From Strongylocentrotus purpuratus (Eukaryota > Echinodermata > Echinoidea > Camarodonta > Strongylocentrotidae): a stretch of DNA of 64,000 nt. Below, piece after piece: positions 12,242 to 24,200 of the stretch (position 1 is the first letter of the stretch; each line of letters begins with the position of its first letter). The DNA lies in assembly GCF_000002235.5 (NCBI RefSeq), contig NW_022145604.1, positions 2,320,339 through 2,384,338 of the forward strand. Reading direction: 5' to 3'. The position numbers and the translations under genes were made by a program. Under the pieces are notes generated by a model. It had not been told where the DNA came from and searched no databases. It worked only from the letters and a program-made list of their open reading frames with translations.

Positions 12242-15200
12242 AAGAGAAAGGAAAAAGAAGAGAATAATAGCAACACTAAAATGAGACAATATGACCCGGC
12301 CCTCCTTCAGAATATATCACACCGCCTCATTTGATGACCTTCATGAACAAAAGAAATTGTTGGAATTGCCTATCCCCTGCACCAGTGTCCTACATTAATT
12401 AGCTACTTTTTCCTTTTTTTTTTCTTCTTCCAGTTGTTGTATATATTGTGCAATTACGAACAATTGCCACTTCAGTTTATCCAGGGATAATTGGTGACAA
12501 ATAGTCGTACCAGCAGTCCCTGTAAGAAGAGCCCCAAATACAATTACATGACTGTATAAGCCACTCATAATTTTTATTATTGATATACATGTACTATTTT
12601 TGCAATTTTAAGTTATAGGGGGCTGCAATCTACAAGCCCAGCTTTTCAGCAATATATATGACCAACCTGTTTTATATGCCTGTTGTACACTAGACCAATT
12701 AAAAATATATTGTTAAGTTTCATTGTTTTACTACTGTACAGTGTATGTACAATGCAATCTCATGTACTTAATTTTATTTTGTTGGAAATGGAAATATAAG
12801 AAAAAAAAGGGAAAAAAGTGGTTTGTTTCAAATTGATCCACACTACTCTAATGCTTCATACTGCAGTCCTAACCATGTATGTGTGTAATTCGTGTAGAAC
12901 CAACTTCACCTGAAGTGTGACCTTAAGAGACCAAGATCATATTGTCACATGATCTGTCTCACTCCTGGTCTCGCGGCGCAGGAAGCCTTCCCCAATCAAG
13001 TGTCAAAGAGAAGGCGTTATTGCATGCCTCGTTTACCGCTAGTTGACTGAATGATGAAGATCCTGCGATTGGTCAGGAAGAGCTACTTAGGAGTGGATTA
13101 AAGTTCAATTTTTCTTCAAGGTATCGTGATTTATGAATTGTTTTTCCTCATGTTTGTTAGGCAACTGAGGAGGCAGTGTAAAATTCTTCTTTAACCCTTT
13201 GCCCACAGGGATCAGGGCCCTGTTTCACAAAACTTGTCATCAGTGACAACTGATAGTTTTTGTTATAAGCTACTGAAATCCTTGCATCTGATTGGCTGAG
13301 AGCAAATTTGACACTGATTTTTGACATTTGCCATTGAAAAAAGGCTTTGTGAAACAGGTCCCAAATGGTTCCTGAACTAAGCCTATGGGAATGACAGAAT
13401 TCAGTGGTCCATGGGTTAAATCAAAGCATTTAGTAGCAATATAGTTTGTCATGACCTCCTAAAGCAGTTGCCCAGCTTTGATTAAATTAAAACCTTGCCT
13501 CTACGAAGATCGATGTATGAATAGAGAATCGATGTATTGAAGAAAAAAAATCAATCGGTACATTAATGAACTATTCATTAAGTGAATTCAACAGTTGAAA
13601 CACTTGTTTGATTATGCATAATGGTGTAGAGAAGAATCAAGGCCATAGTACACACTCTTGTCTTTGTGGATAAACATATTTTCTGACAAAAATTTCAAGT
13701 TCTTTTTTAAGTGAAAGAGATTATCTAGATACATGTAGTATATATAGATGTATGTAAGTGTGTAGAGATCTAAGTTAATAGTTTTGGTTAGGTGCAGTAG
13801 CAACTCCCTCTCCATAAAGCAAGAATAGAATAAAAAGTGAATGTTAGAATTCAATTACATGAAAAATAAGGGAGAATAATTTATGCGATTATATAATTAT
13901 TTATATTAATATTTGTAAATTATATTGAAATATCATTTGGAGTGGACTAAAAGATGATTATTAGTTATTATTATTATTATTCCTACTGTTTCCAATTCAC
14001 TTTCTTTGTACATGTATTATGCATGTACACTACATTCCCCTTGTAAATGTGATGTTAATTGTGTTTTTCGTAACTCAAGAATAAGAGTGGACCGGTTGAA
14101 TTAGAGCTTTATTGAATACTTTTAGATTTAAGCTTTAATATGTCACATTCTCAAGAAACATGAATAGGGAAATATCAATTTTCACATACTTGACAAACTA
14201 CAAAACTTGGCAAGGGTATGAATAATTCAGTTCTTAACTGTATGTACATGTAGTGCACGTGGTTTGGTTTAACCCCTTCTGAAATTCAGATAAACATGAT
14301 TTAAAATGACCCCGTGATTTCCTCCTAATTTCCCTTTTCTTTTCCCTCACCCCAGCTCAAGCAATTTCCTTCAACCTCCACACATCAGCAAAAGAGAGGA
14401 TGCCCAAAATAGAAATTTAGCGATCTTTATCGGTGAAGATCATTTTAGGAGAAATGCCACGCTTAACAAGGCAGTTTCTCACCAGTGACAGTGTAAAATT
14501 GTGTAAGGTTCAATGCACATCACTTTCAAGTTTCTCAGAGAGAACTTTGAACTCTGTCATATGAGCTTCATAGTGAACAACTTAATGGCGTTTTTGTAAT
14601 GAGCCATGCTTAGAAATTTCACTTTGAGAACATTTATTCATTCACCTTGTCACGTTGTCAACATCTTTATTTTATTTTATTTATCGAAGAAATACCATAG
14701 CCCGTTAATAGCTTGAACTAGTAATATGTATGTGCATGTAAGTTTTTAGTATTCCACCTGTTGGATGTGATTTAATAATAATAATAATAATGTAACTTAT
14801 ATCGCGCCAAATCCACTCTGTGGAGTGCTCAAGGCGCGTGTAAACAGGAAAAAAGATCAAGACTTGAAAAGAAATGTTTTGAGATGAGTTTTGAAAGAAT
14901 CAGAGGATAAACATTTTTTGATGTCTTCAGGAAGGCCATTCCATAATTTAGGACTAGAGTATGCAAAAGATCTTTCCCCCCACGTTTTGGTAATTTTGGG
15001 GGTTACAAGAAAATTGGAAGTGGATGAGCGTAGAGGTCTTGCAGGAGTGTAGTTTTGGATTAGAGAGATAAGGTATTGAGGAGCAGAGCCGTGAACGCAA
15101 TGAAAGGTGAGCAACAAAATTTTGAAAACAATGCGATCTTTTACTGGGAGCCAGTGTAGCGACTGCAAAACTGGGGAAATGTGGGTACGCTTGGTGGTCA

Positions 15201-18200
15201 GAGAAACAATACGAGCTGCAGCGTTTTGATTTTTGATTTGATTTTGTCACAATGTGCATTTTCCATAGTCTCGTGCCCAGGTTAGTTGGGGCTTATTATG
15301 TAGTCTGCAAGAGCGTATGATCCGTTATCAACTCATCAAGTGTTGAAGAAAGGGACACGAAGGATTAAAAGTTTGTTTTGGTAGAACATGCTGTCAGTGA
15401 TTTTATGTAATCTCATCATAAAGTGAAGGGCTACGTTGACATTTAGGTGCAATCGATGATCTCAGTGGGAAATGGTTAATCAGTGTTTGACGCGTGATCT
15501 GATCAACTTGATGAAGGTGTTAATGAAAGCCATGCTGATCAATCAACAAATGAGTTACATGTATTAGTCCATGACGAGTTTGGAGACCTTTCAGAAGTTT
15601 TTTCTCTTTTGAATCTTAAGGTTCTTGAGGACTGTATAAATGTTAGTTTTACCCCACTCACTGTGCCCCTTCCCCACCATCCCCTTGACTCCCCCTCTCC
15701 CACTCCCCTCCCCTCCCCCTCCTCTCTCTCTCTCTCTCTCTCTCCCCTCTCTCTCTCTCTCTCTCTCTTTGCCCTCCTCTGTCTCTGATTGAGGGTAGAT
15801 CCTGCTCTTTTTTGTGAAGTATATTGTACTTTTATGTCGATCATTTCACAAAGTATGGCCTATAAAAAGAGTTAAGCTTTGCAAAAATAGAACGTAGCTA
15901 AGCTAGCTATAGCAATTCAATGAATACAATTATGATTGCAAATGTTATTTGAATCTAATGCCTTGTATCCTGCAATTTACAGGAACATTTGTTTGCATGA
16001 TTATTGTGTACTTTCTTATTGTACATACTAGTGCATATACTCACACAGGTTTCCTTGTTTTTGTTTCTTTTAATTCAGTGACATTTGACATGTTACAGGG
16101 TGACAAAAAAGATGGTTTTTGACAGAGGCTCCTCTCAGTATGATGCACTTGATATTTATCTTGATTCATCTCTTCTTTATCATTTTTTCCTCCTGTTTAG
16201 GATCGTGAGCATGAGTTGGCATTGCAGAGACACACAGAAGAACAGCAGAGGATAGTCAAGGAGAAGGAAGCTGAGATGATGATGGCTATTGAGGAAAGAG
16301 AACTTCAGAAGATGGCTGCCGTCAGCGCTCAGGATAATCAGAAAGATGAACTTCAGAGAATCATTGATTCCATGAAATCTGTAAGTAATGCATCAGAAAA
16401 TAATATTATGATACTGTAATTTGAAATGCACTAAAAGTTAGATGCTGCTTATAAGTATCGGCTTGCATGATGATGTAGATATATAGTAGGTTTACGGTTG
16501 CACCAAGTGAGAGAGAGGGGGAGGATTGGGGAGTCCTGAAAAGTCCTGAGCCATTTCTACTATCCATTCTCTCCAACCGGCGCTATACAGAAGTTCTCCA
16601 TAGACCTATTACATGTAGCTCAAGAAAGATTACCAACAGTCTTTTTCAGGACTACAAACACACTCAAGAAAGAAATATTACTGACAATCCTTTTCAGGAC
16701 TCCTCAATCCTCCCCCTCTCTCTCTCTCTCTCTCACTTGGCCGGTGCAACCGTAAACCTACTGTATATACACAAAAAGTTGTAAAGCGGAAGCTGTGTTA
16801 AAAAAACTCTCAAAGGAGATGAAGAAAATTTGTCTTTATAGCCAGGTGGTTTTGATTCTCATGTTCCTTTAGTTATGCCCCACATGTGTACTAAATTCTC
16901 AAGGAGCATGTGTACATGTGTAGTTCATACACTGCTGCATCATGGAAAGACATGTGTTTTGTATATTGTAGCGCAGTACAGTGTTCCATTTAATCAAATT
17001 TCATCCGGCCCCACTCTACTATAACATCTATGGTCTTGTAAGCATGAGTAATCTGTTTACTTTGCTACTTTTAATCCCTGCATATGCTTATCAGAAAAAC
17101 TAGGTAATGAGAATAATTTACCTAATAAAATAAGCTTGATGACCTCAATTAAAATCCATATTAATTGAGTGGAAATCCTCATTTGTTGGATCCGTACCTT
17201 AGTCCATCATTCACGAGATTAATCTCTGCCGCTGACCTCTAATTAGGACACTATGAAAGACTAGTGAATGCAAGGTCAGTGAGCTAGTTTGTTCAATGAC
17301 CCAGGGAGAGGAAATACTGCTTTTGAAAAATTGGAGAGCCATTTTTAGCAAGAAATATTGATGCATGTGTAGTAATGTTCAGCGACCAAGGTAGGGTAAG
17401 TACATTTGTGAGATTGATCATCTAGAACACTTCAAATCATGCATGAAAACTTACAGGTGTTTCTGCAAATTTGAAAATACCAACTTCATTGGAGGAGCAT
17501 GTGCCTTTTTTTTTTCTAAATAGGAAAGATATGGTGCAATATAATATATCATCATCATCATCAAATTCAGCATACTCCATGTGTTGATGTACATGTACTA
17601 CTGTATCCAGATGAATGTTGCCTGTACCTTCATTTGAGGGGGATGCAGGGATTTTCACAAACCTCACTCTCAGATGACGATGCTCTTCGGTTAATTCTTT
17701 CTCTGTTGCAGGAGTAGTAAGAGCGGGGCATCGTTTCATGAAACCATCATAAGAGCAATTGGAGCAGGATTCTAAAAGGAAAAACATAAGGCAGATGCTA
17801 ACTCCATTGTACAATGTAATTGAGTAGATCCCTGCTCACAGAATATACCCTTTTCTCTTATCTTGTCTTCTCATGTCTGGCCACAGGAGAAGCTAGAGCA
17901 GGATTCTGAATTACAGCAGTTACAGGAAAAATACAAGGTTGACACCAAGGAGCTGAGAGATAAGATTGAGGACATCGTCACCAGGAGCAAGGCAGTCATC
18001 GCCAAGCTCAGAGCACAGCAGAGCGAGGGGACTCAAGATCTTAACCAGAAACACGAGGAAGAGATGGCCAACAAAATACAGGAGCTTACACAGGTACTGA
18101 ACACACTACAGTCAAACCTGCTTTAGTGACCACCTGTCTACAAAGGCCACATTTGTTGTTTCCCTTGAAAATCGTTTGTCATTGAATTATGTACTAAAGG

Positions 18201-21200
18201 AACCTGTCTACAAAGGCCACCTGTCTACAAAGGCCACTTTCTGTGTTTCCCTTGGGTGGTCGCTATGGACAGGTTTGACTGTATTTATAGTTTTTGTGTC
18301 AAAATCCATTTGCTCAAGATAGGTGTATTGTCAATTTCTTTTGGTTTGATTACCTCCCAAGACGTTTCAATACACATGGTGTACAGGTTATGGTAAACCT
18401 CTAGAGAATACTGCTGTGGCAACATAAATGACATTAGTGTAGTTACATTTGTGCATTTAATCACACACAGAATAAGTGGGTATATATGTTGGATCTTTTC
18501 TTGGGCACAGTTCCTTTTTTCCTGCCCGAATTGCCATTCACTTATGGTTTTTCTTTTGCTGCATCAGCTTTTTAAGGTTGATTCCTGCATCATTCGTGAA
18601 TAAGGCTTACATTGAATATTGATGATAGCCTTTCTCCTACGTGTATGCCACACAATCACATGGTCCAAACAAGAGGGTTCCTTACATGTACATGTAGATG
18701 CAAAAGGAATTACTGTGGAGCAGGGGGTGTTTCACAAAGATCCCAAGTCGAACTTAACTCTAAGTTCGACTTAAAAATTATGGAGAGCCATTAGTAGCCT
18801 TAAAATAAAATGTGTTCAAAAGCAAAAATTGAAGTATTTCAGACTCTTTTATAGTTTCCACATCAAGGACATGAAATCTCATTGATAATAGAAAATATGA
18901 ATGATTTGATTCAACATTTTATACCTTTTAAAATAACTTTTACAAAATATTTTCAAAGATGCTAACAGCTTTTCATAATTGTTAAGTCGAACTTAGAGAT
19001 AAGTTCAACTGAGGATCTTTGTGAAACACCCCTGTGATGTATGTTGATTGATTTTACTTTCTACCAAGGTGTCATGTGTTTCTTTGAGTTGAACATAGGA
19101 ACTATGTTTACAAAGTACTTTTAGCAAAACAGAATTCCAATCTACATGTACATGTACCTGGACATACTGGGGGTGTTTCATAAAGCTGTTCGTAAAATTA
19201 CACATGACTTTACGAATGACTTAAATATGAAAAGCTAAATGGGGTGCTCAAATAATTTCTAACTACATCAACTAAAGTTGAACTTTACAATTATAGATTA
19301 ACATCCCTATTATAACAAACATTTTTAATGTAAAATATTTTTTGCCGTAATTTAATAGAGGTAATAGGAAATATAATCACACTTTGTTATAACATCAGGA
19401 AACACTTTGGGCATCCTATCTGGCACTTCATATTCAAGTCGTACGTAAAGTCATGCGTTACTTTACGCACAGCTTTATAAAACACCCCTCTGGGCATAAA
19501 AAAAAGGATTGTTCTGCAGCACGTGTCTGCAATGTGCTTCAGTCTGTAAGTTGACTTATGAGTTGATTGAGGTGAGAAAGAGTTCAGTTGATCTCCTTCA
19601 TTTCCTCTCTCTCCCTCTTGGGAGCGTAGGAACTACGTTGAGGAACTACAGTACACACTAGATCTAACAATCGGAGCTTGAAACAATGTAAATTTAGTCA
19701 GATTGCTCTGCTATGGCAGATATAATTGCAGGTGTTAATGTTTCATTTCATTCTCCATAAAAAAAAATTATTAACATATTAACATACTAACATGATATAA
19801 AGATAAAAGATTGATTACAAGAAAATTACAAAGGGAAAGAGCAAACAAAATTTTATGGGAATGTAGGGTTAACAAAAAGGGCAATTGGCCTTATGAATGT
19901 CAACCGCTGCATGCACAGTGTACATCCTCTATCTGAAAGCATCCATGATCTTAAAGGGAAAGTCCACCCCAAAAATAAGTTTGTTTAGATAGAGGCAGAA
20001 TAATAAGAAAATCAGGTGAGTAAAAGTTTGAGCAAATTCTGAATGAAAATAAGAAAGTTATGAATTATTGAAGTTGTGATCAATCAAATACAAATTGGCA
20101 ACTCTGTGACTTATCATACGAGCTCTCCTTCATTTGCTTTGTGCATAATATTCCATAAATCATGTTTTCTTCGTTATTGATGACGGAATATATATTTGTT
20201 CCTTGCAGGGGGAGTATAGAAACATATTTGCAATTATTATATTTAGGGTGCATGTATGGTTGAAATTTTTCTTGAGGGAAAATGAAAATTTTAGATTTTT
20301 TTAGTACTGAGCAAATGGAAGTTGAGCTCGCATGATACGTCATAGAGTTGCCAATTTGTGTTTGATTGATCACAACTTCAAAAATCCTAACTTCCTTATT
20401 TTTAATCGGAATTTGCTCAAACTTTCACTGACTTGTTTCTCTCATTTTTCTACTCCTATTAAAACTAACTTAATTTCAGGGTGGACTTTCCCTTTAATAA
20501 TGACAATAATAATAGTTAAACGTTTTGTATGGCGCATTACACCCTAGCATAATTGCATGTCTCTATGGGCCTAATACAGAACAGAATCCAGTAGGAGTGG
20601 AAATGGTGCACTGGGTTAATAATTATGAGATTTTACAAATCTGGAATCTTGATCTTGAAACAATGAATGTGCTTTGAGTTTAATACTGTACTGAGATGTA
20701 ATGGCTTTTATCATCTTTATTTCCTGCTTGTCCCCCTTAGGAGCATAGGAACTACGTCGAGGAACTGAGACAACAGCACCAGGAAGCCTTTGAAGCTGCC
20801 AATGTGGAATCAGAGAAACTCAACAAACAACAGGTATGTAGATATGACACTTAACTTGGTATCCCTCTATTAGTAATGTACACCTGCCATTAACAATTTC
20901 TTTATTGTAGGATACAGAGTCATTGTTACTTGAGCATCTGTCATACAACCCCAACAGAAAACATTTCAACCAAGTTCATGATCTTGGCCAACACTAATTC
21001 CTGTAACCCATAGAATTAATTTTCTGTCTGTTGAAGATTCCTTAGAGTGTTTTACCTGTAATTCATTCATACAGTTATCTCAAGTATTTCTATTGTCTCT
21101 TTATTTTCAAAGATGAATGATTTGAAGCAGAACGAGGAGAAAGTCGTTCAGGAGAAAGTGGATCAACTTCAGAGTCTTGCCGGAAAAGCTCAGAACATGA

Positions 21201-21214
21201 AGCAAAGGATTCAG
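10303..21214 (+). CDS. GOLGA4: Golgin exons 1-5 of the window: coiled-coil rod
   Basis: Five small phase-0 exons (10303-10431, 16201-16380, 17887-18093, 20741-20833, 21113-21214) encode 237 residues of charged coiled coil. They read KEKDDLKEEMLKEKEAA at the start and end in NMKQRIQ. Each has a clear acceptor (TTTTAG, TGTTTAG, GCCACAG, CCCTTAG, TTCAAAG) and a GT donor. The third exon contains IVTRSKAVIAKLRAQ, a basic helix motif that recurs later in the protein. The first exon is preceded by a long CT tract that serves as its polypyrimidine stretch. Introns are large (up to 5.8 kb) and full of repeats. Short exons of this kind could be missed in the first 10 kb. Confidence 0.88.
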
Positions 21215-24200
21215 GTATAGAACATGATTATTACGAAGAATTACTCAAACCAAGTGCAGATTTTGACAAGTACATGTACATGTAATGCGTACATAATTAT
21301 AGGAAACCACTGAGAGGTCATGACTAAAAAGCAACTTCGTAACAAATTTCTATTAGGCTGATAGAAAGATGCAATCCTGCTTGGGGAAAGCTCCACATTG
21401 CATACTATTTCTTTATTAATGCATTCATCAAGACTCAACAAATTAATTCATTAGATGTACTACAGCATATAGGTACATAGTAAATATTGACTTCTAAGCA
21501 CTACACATAAATACACCTTTCTTGAAAGTGCATTTACATTTAAAGTTCAACTAATGAACTCTTATTTTTCTTGATTTCAAAGAGAACATCAATATTTGTT
21601 CCTCTCTCTTACAGGATCTCCAAGCACAGAAGAAAGAGATGGAGGCGAAGATTGAAGAACTCGATTCAAAGCTGGCCCAAGAATCTGACAATCACACCAA
21701 GATACTTGAAGAGAAAGACAGATCATTGGAGAAGATAACCCAAGACCTTGCCATAGTCAATCAAAAGAACCAGACTCTAGAAGAAGAGCTTGCTGCTAAG
21801 AGGAAGGAGATGGATTCCAGTAGTACAGAACTCTCTGAAATGTTGGAAGAGGAGCGTAAAGCAAAGGAGGAGAGAGATGTAGATATTGAGAAATTGAGGC
21901 AAGAGGTGGAAGAGATGAAGCAGAAATCTGATTCCTTTTTGCGAGAGATTGAAGCTAAGAACGCGGAACATGAGAACAAGATCAGTGAGTATGAACAGAA
22001 GATGACATTCCAGGAGGAGAACCATGAGAAAGAGTTGAGTCGGAGGTTGGAGGCCCTGGAGGTCCAGAAGAACAGTTCTGTCAACGAGGTCTCTGCGGAC
22101 CTTGGGAAGAAGCTGGAGGAGGCTAACGAGTCTCTGGGTACAAAGGAAAAGGTCGTTCAAGATCTGCAGCTCAGAGAGAAGGAGCTTCAGACGGCGATGG
22201 ACTCGCTGAAGAATAAACTTGAAGGAGATCTCAACTCTGCCAACGAGATGATCCAACAGGAGCGACAGAGGCATGAGGAACTGGTTGGGCAGCTTAGGAA
22301 CAGTGTTCAGGAGCTTACAGAAAGCAACAAGAAGTGCTCTGATGAAATCAAGGAGTTGGAGCGAGTAGGAGCAGAGAAGGATGTTGCCCTTGAGAAACTA
22401 ACAGAGACTGTGGCTACGTTGACTCAGAATGCAGAAGACTTGCAGAGACAGCTCGCAGAGAATGTTGCTAAGGTCCAAGAGGGGGTTCAGAAGGGAGAAG
22501 AGGCAGTAGCAAAACTTCAAGAAGAGCTGTCTGGATCAAAGGCAACACTAGAATGCAAGGAAAAGGAAGTCGTTGAGACAAAAGCTACACTTGAAACGAA
22601 TTTGAAGGAGAAAGATGATGAATTGAATGCTGCAAAGGCAAAGGCAGATGATGTCAATGCAGAACTTGAAGATACCAGAAAATCATTAGTTGATGTAGAA
22701 CTTAATCTCACAAAGACATCAGAATCTAATATGAATCTTGAAAACAGAGTAAGAACACTTGAGGAGTCCATTGCCAGGAAGGAGGAAGAACAACAAGAGC
22801 TGAATGCCAAGAAGGATAGTGATTTTGAGGAAAGGTTGCAAACAGAGAGGGAAAACCATGAAAAAGATGTAGCCAGAAGGGTAGAGGCTTGGGAAGCCCA
22901 AACACAGAGCTCCGTCGGTGAAGTGGCCCAGGAGTTGGGTAGGAAGCTACAGGAGGCAAACGATATGATCAGTCACCTCGAAAATGACATTGCTGATTTG
23001 AAAGAAAAGGAACAGTCACTAGCATCTTCACTAGAAGAAAATCAAAGCAAGCATGCAGCATTTGTATCAGATATGGAAATCAAGGAAACTGACCTCAAGT
23101 CCAAAGTAGAACAGCTTCAGAAACAGCATGAGGATTCCTTATCGCTTCTGGAAAATAAAGAAAAGGAAATCAGTAATAATCTTGCAGCAATAAAGGAGAA
23201 GGAAGCTGAGTTCCATGAACGCAAGCTTCGGGAGAATGAACTGATTGCCCTGGTTGAGAATGCAAAGTCTGAAGGACAGAGTCAAGTTGAGGTTGTGAGC
23301 AAGGAAATTGAAAACTTGCAGCAGCAGGTCTCTGAGAAAGATACCTTGTTGCTCCAGAAGTCTCAATCCCTGGAAACGGAGGTCAGTGCTAAAAATAAGG
23401 AGATTCTGTCTCTACATGAAGAGATGAATGCCTTGACTGAAGAAAAGGCAGGACTAAACCAGAAGATGGATGAGTTGTCAAAGTTAGAGGGAGAGAGAGT
23501 TCTTGAGATAGAGAGTCTTCAGGCAACTTCACTTAGGAAGGATGAGGAGATAGGGAGCCTCAAGGACGCCATACAGGACAGGATTAGACATGATGAGAAG
23601 GTTGCTACCCAAGTCCAGGAATTGAATCAGCAAAACACCATGCAAAATGATGTTGTGGAGTCCATGCGCAAAGAACTGAGAGAAGCAGTGGAACAGAAAG
23701 ACTCCGAGCTACAAAGGCTGACTGATGAATTTACACAAAAAGAGCAGTCTTTGAAAGACAGTCACAAAACACACATTGTTGACTTTCAAGAGAAGGTGAA
23801 AAGTAAGCTTGCCACCTTACGTAAAGAACAGGCGGAAGCTATTCTGGCAAAAAATGTAGGGATTGAAGGGATGAAAGCCGAAATGGATTGTATGCAAGCA
23901 AGCTTCGATGAGGAGAAGGAAGAACTGAAAAGGAAAACAGAACAGAAGTTGACAGAATTAGAAGAAAAGATACAGGAAACTGTGGAGAAGTGCCAGAGGA
24001 GAGAGGCTGAACTACAAGAGCATCTTGGAGCCCAACAGACCCAACATGAGGAGGAGGTGGAGAAATCAAGGAGAGATCATGAAGCCATGCTCCAGGAGAA
24101 GGAGACTTCGTTCCAGGAGCAGCTGTCAGGTCTCCTGAATGAGAAGCATGTAGGGATTGAGGAGGTCACCATCCAGATGCAAGCAAGTCACCAGGAACAG

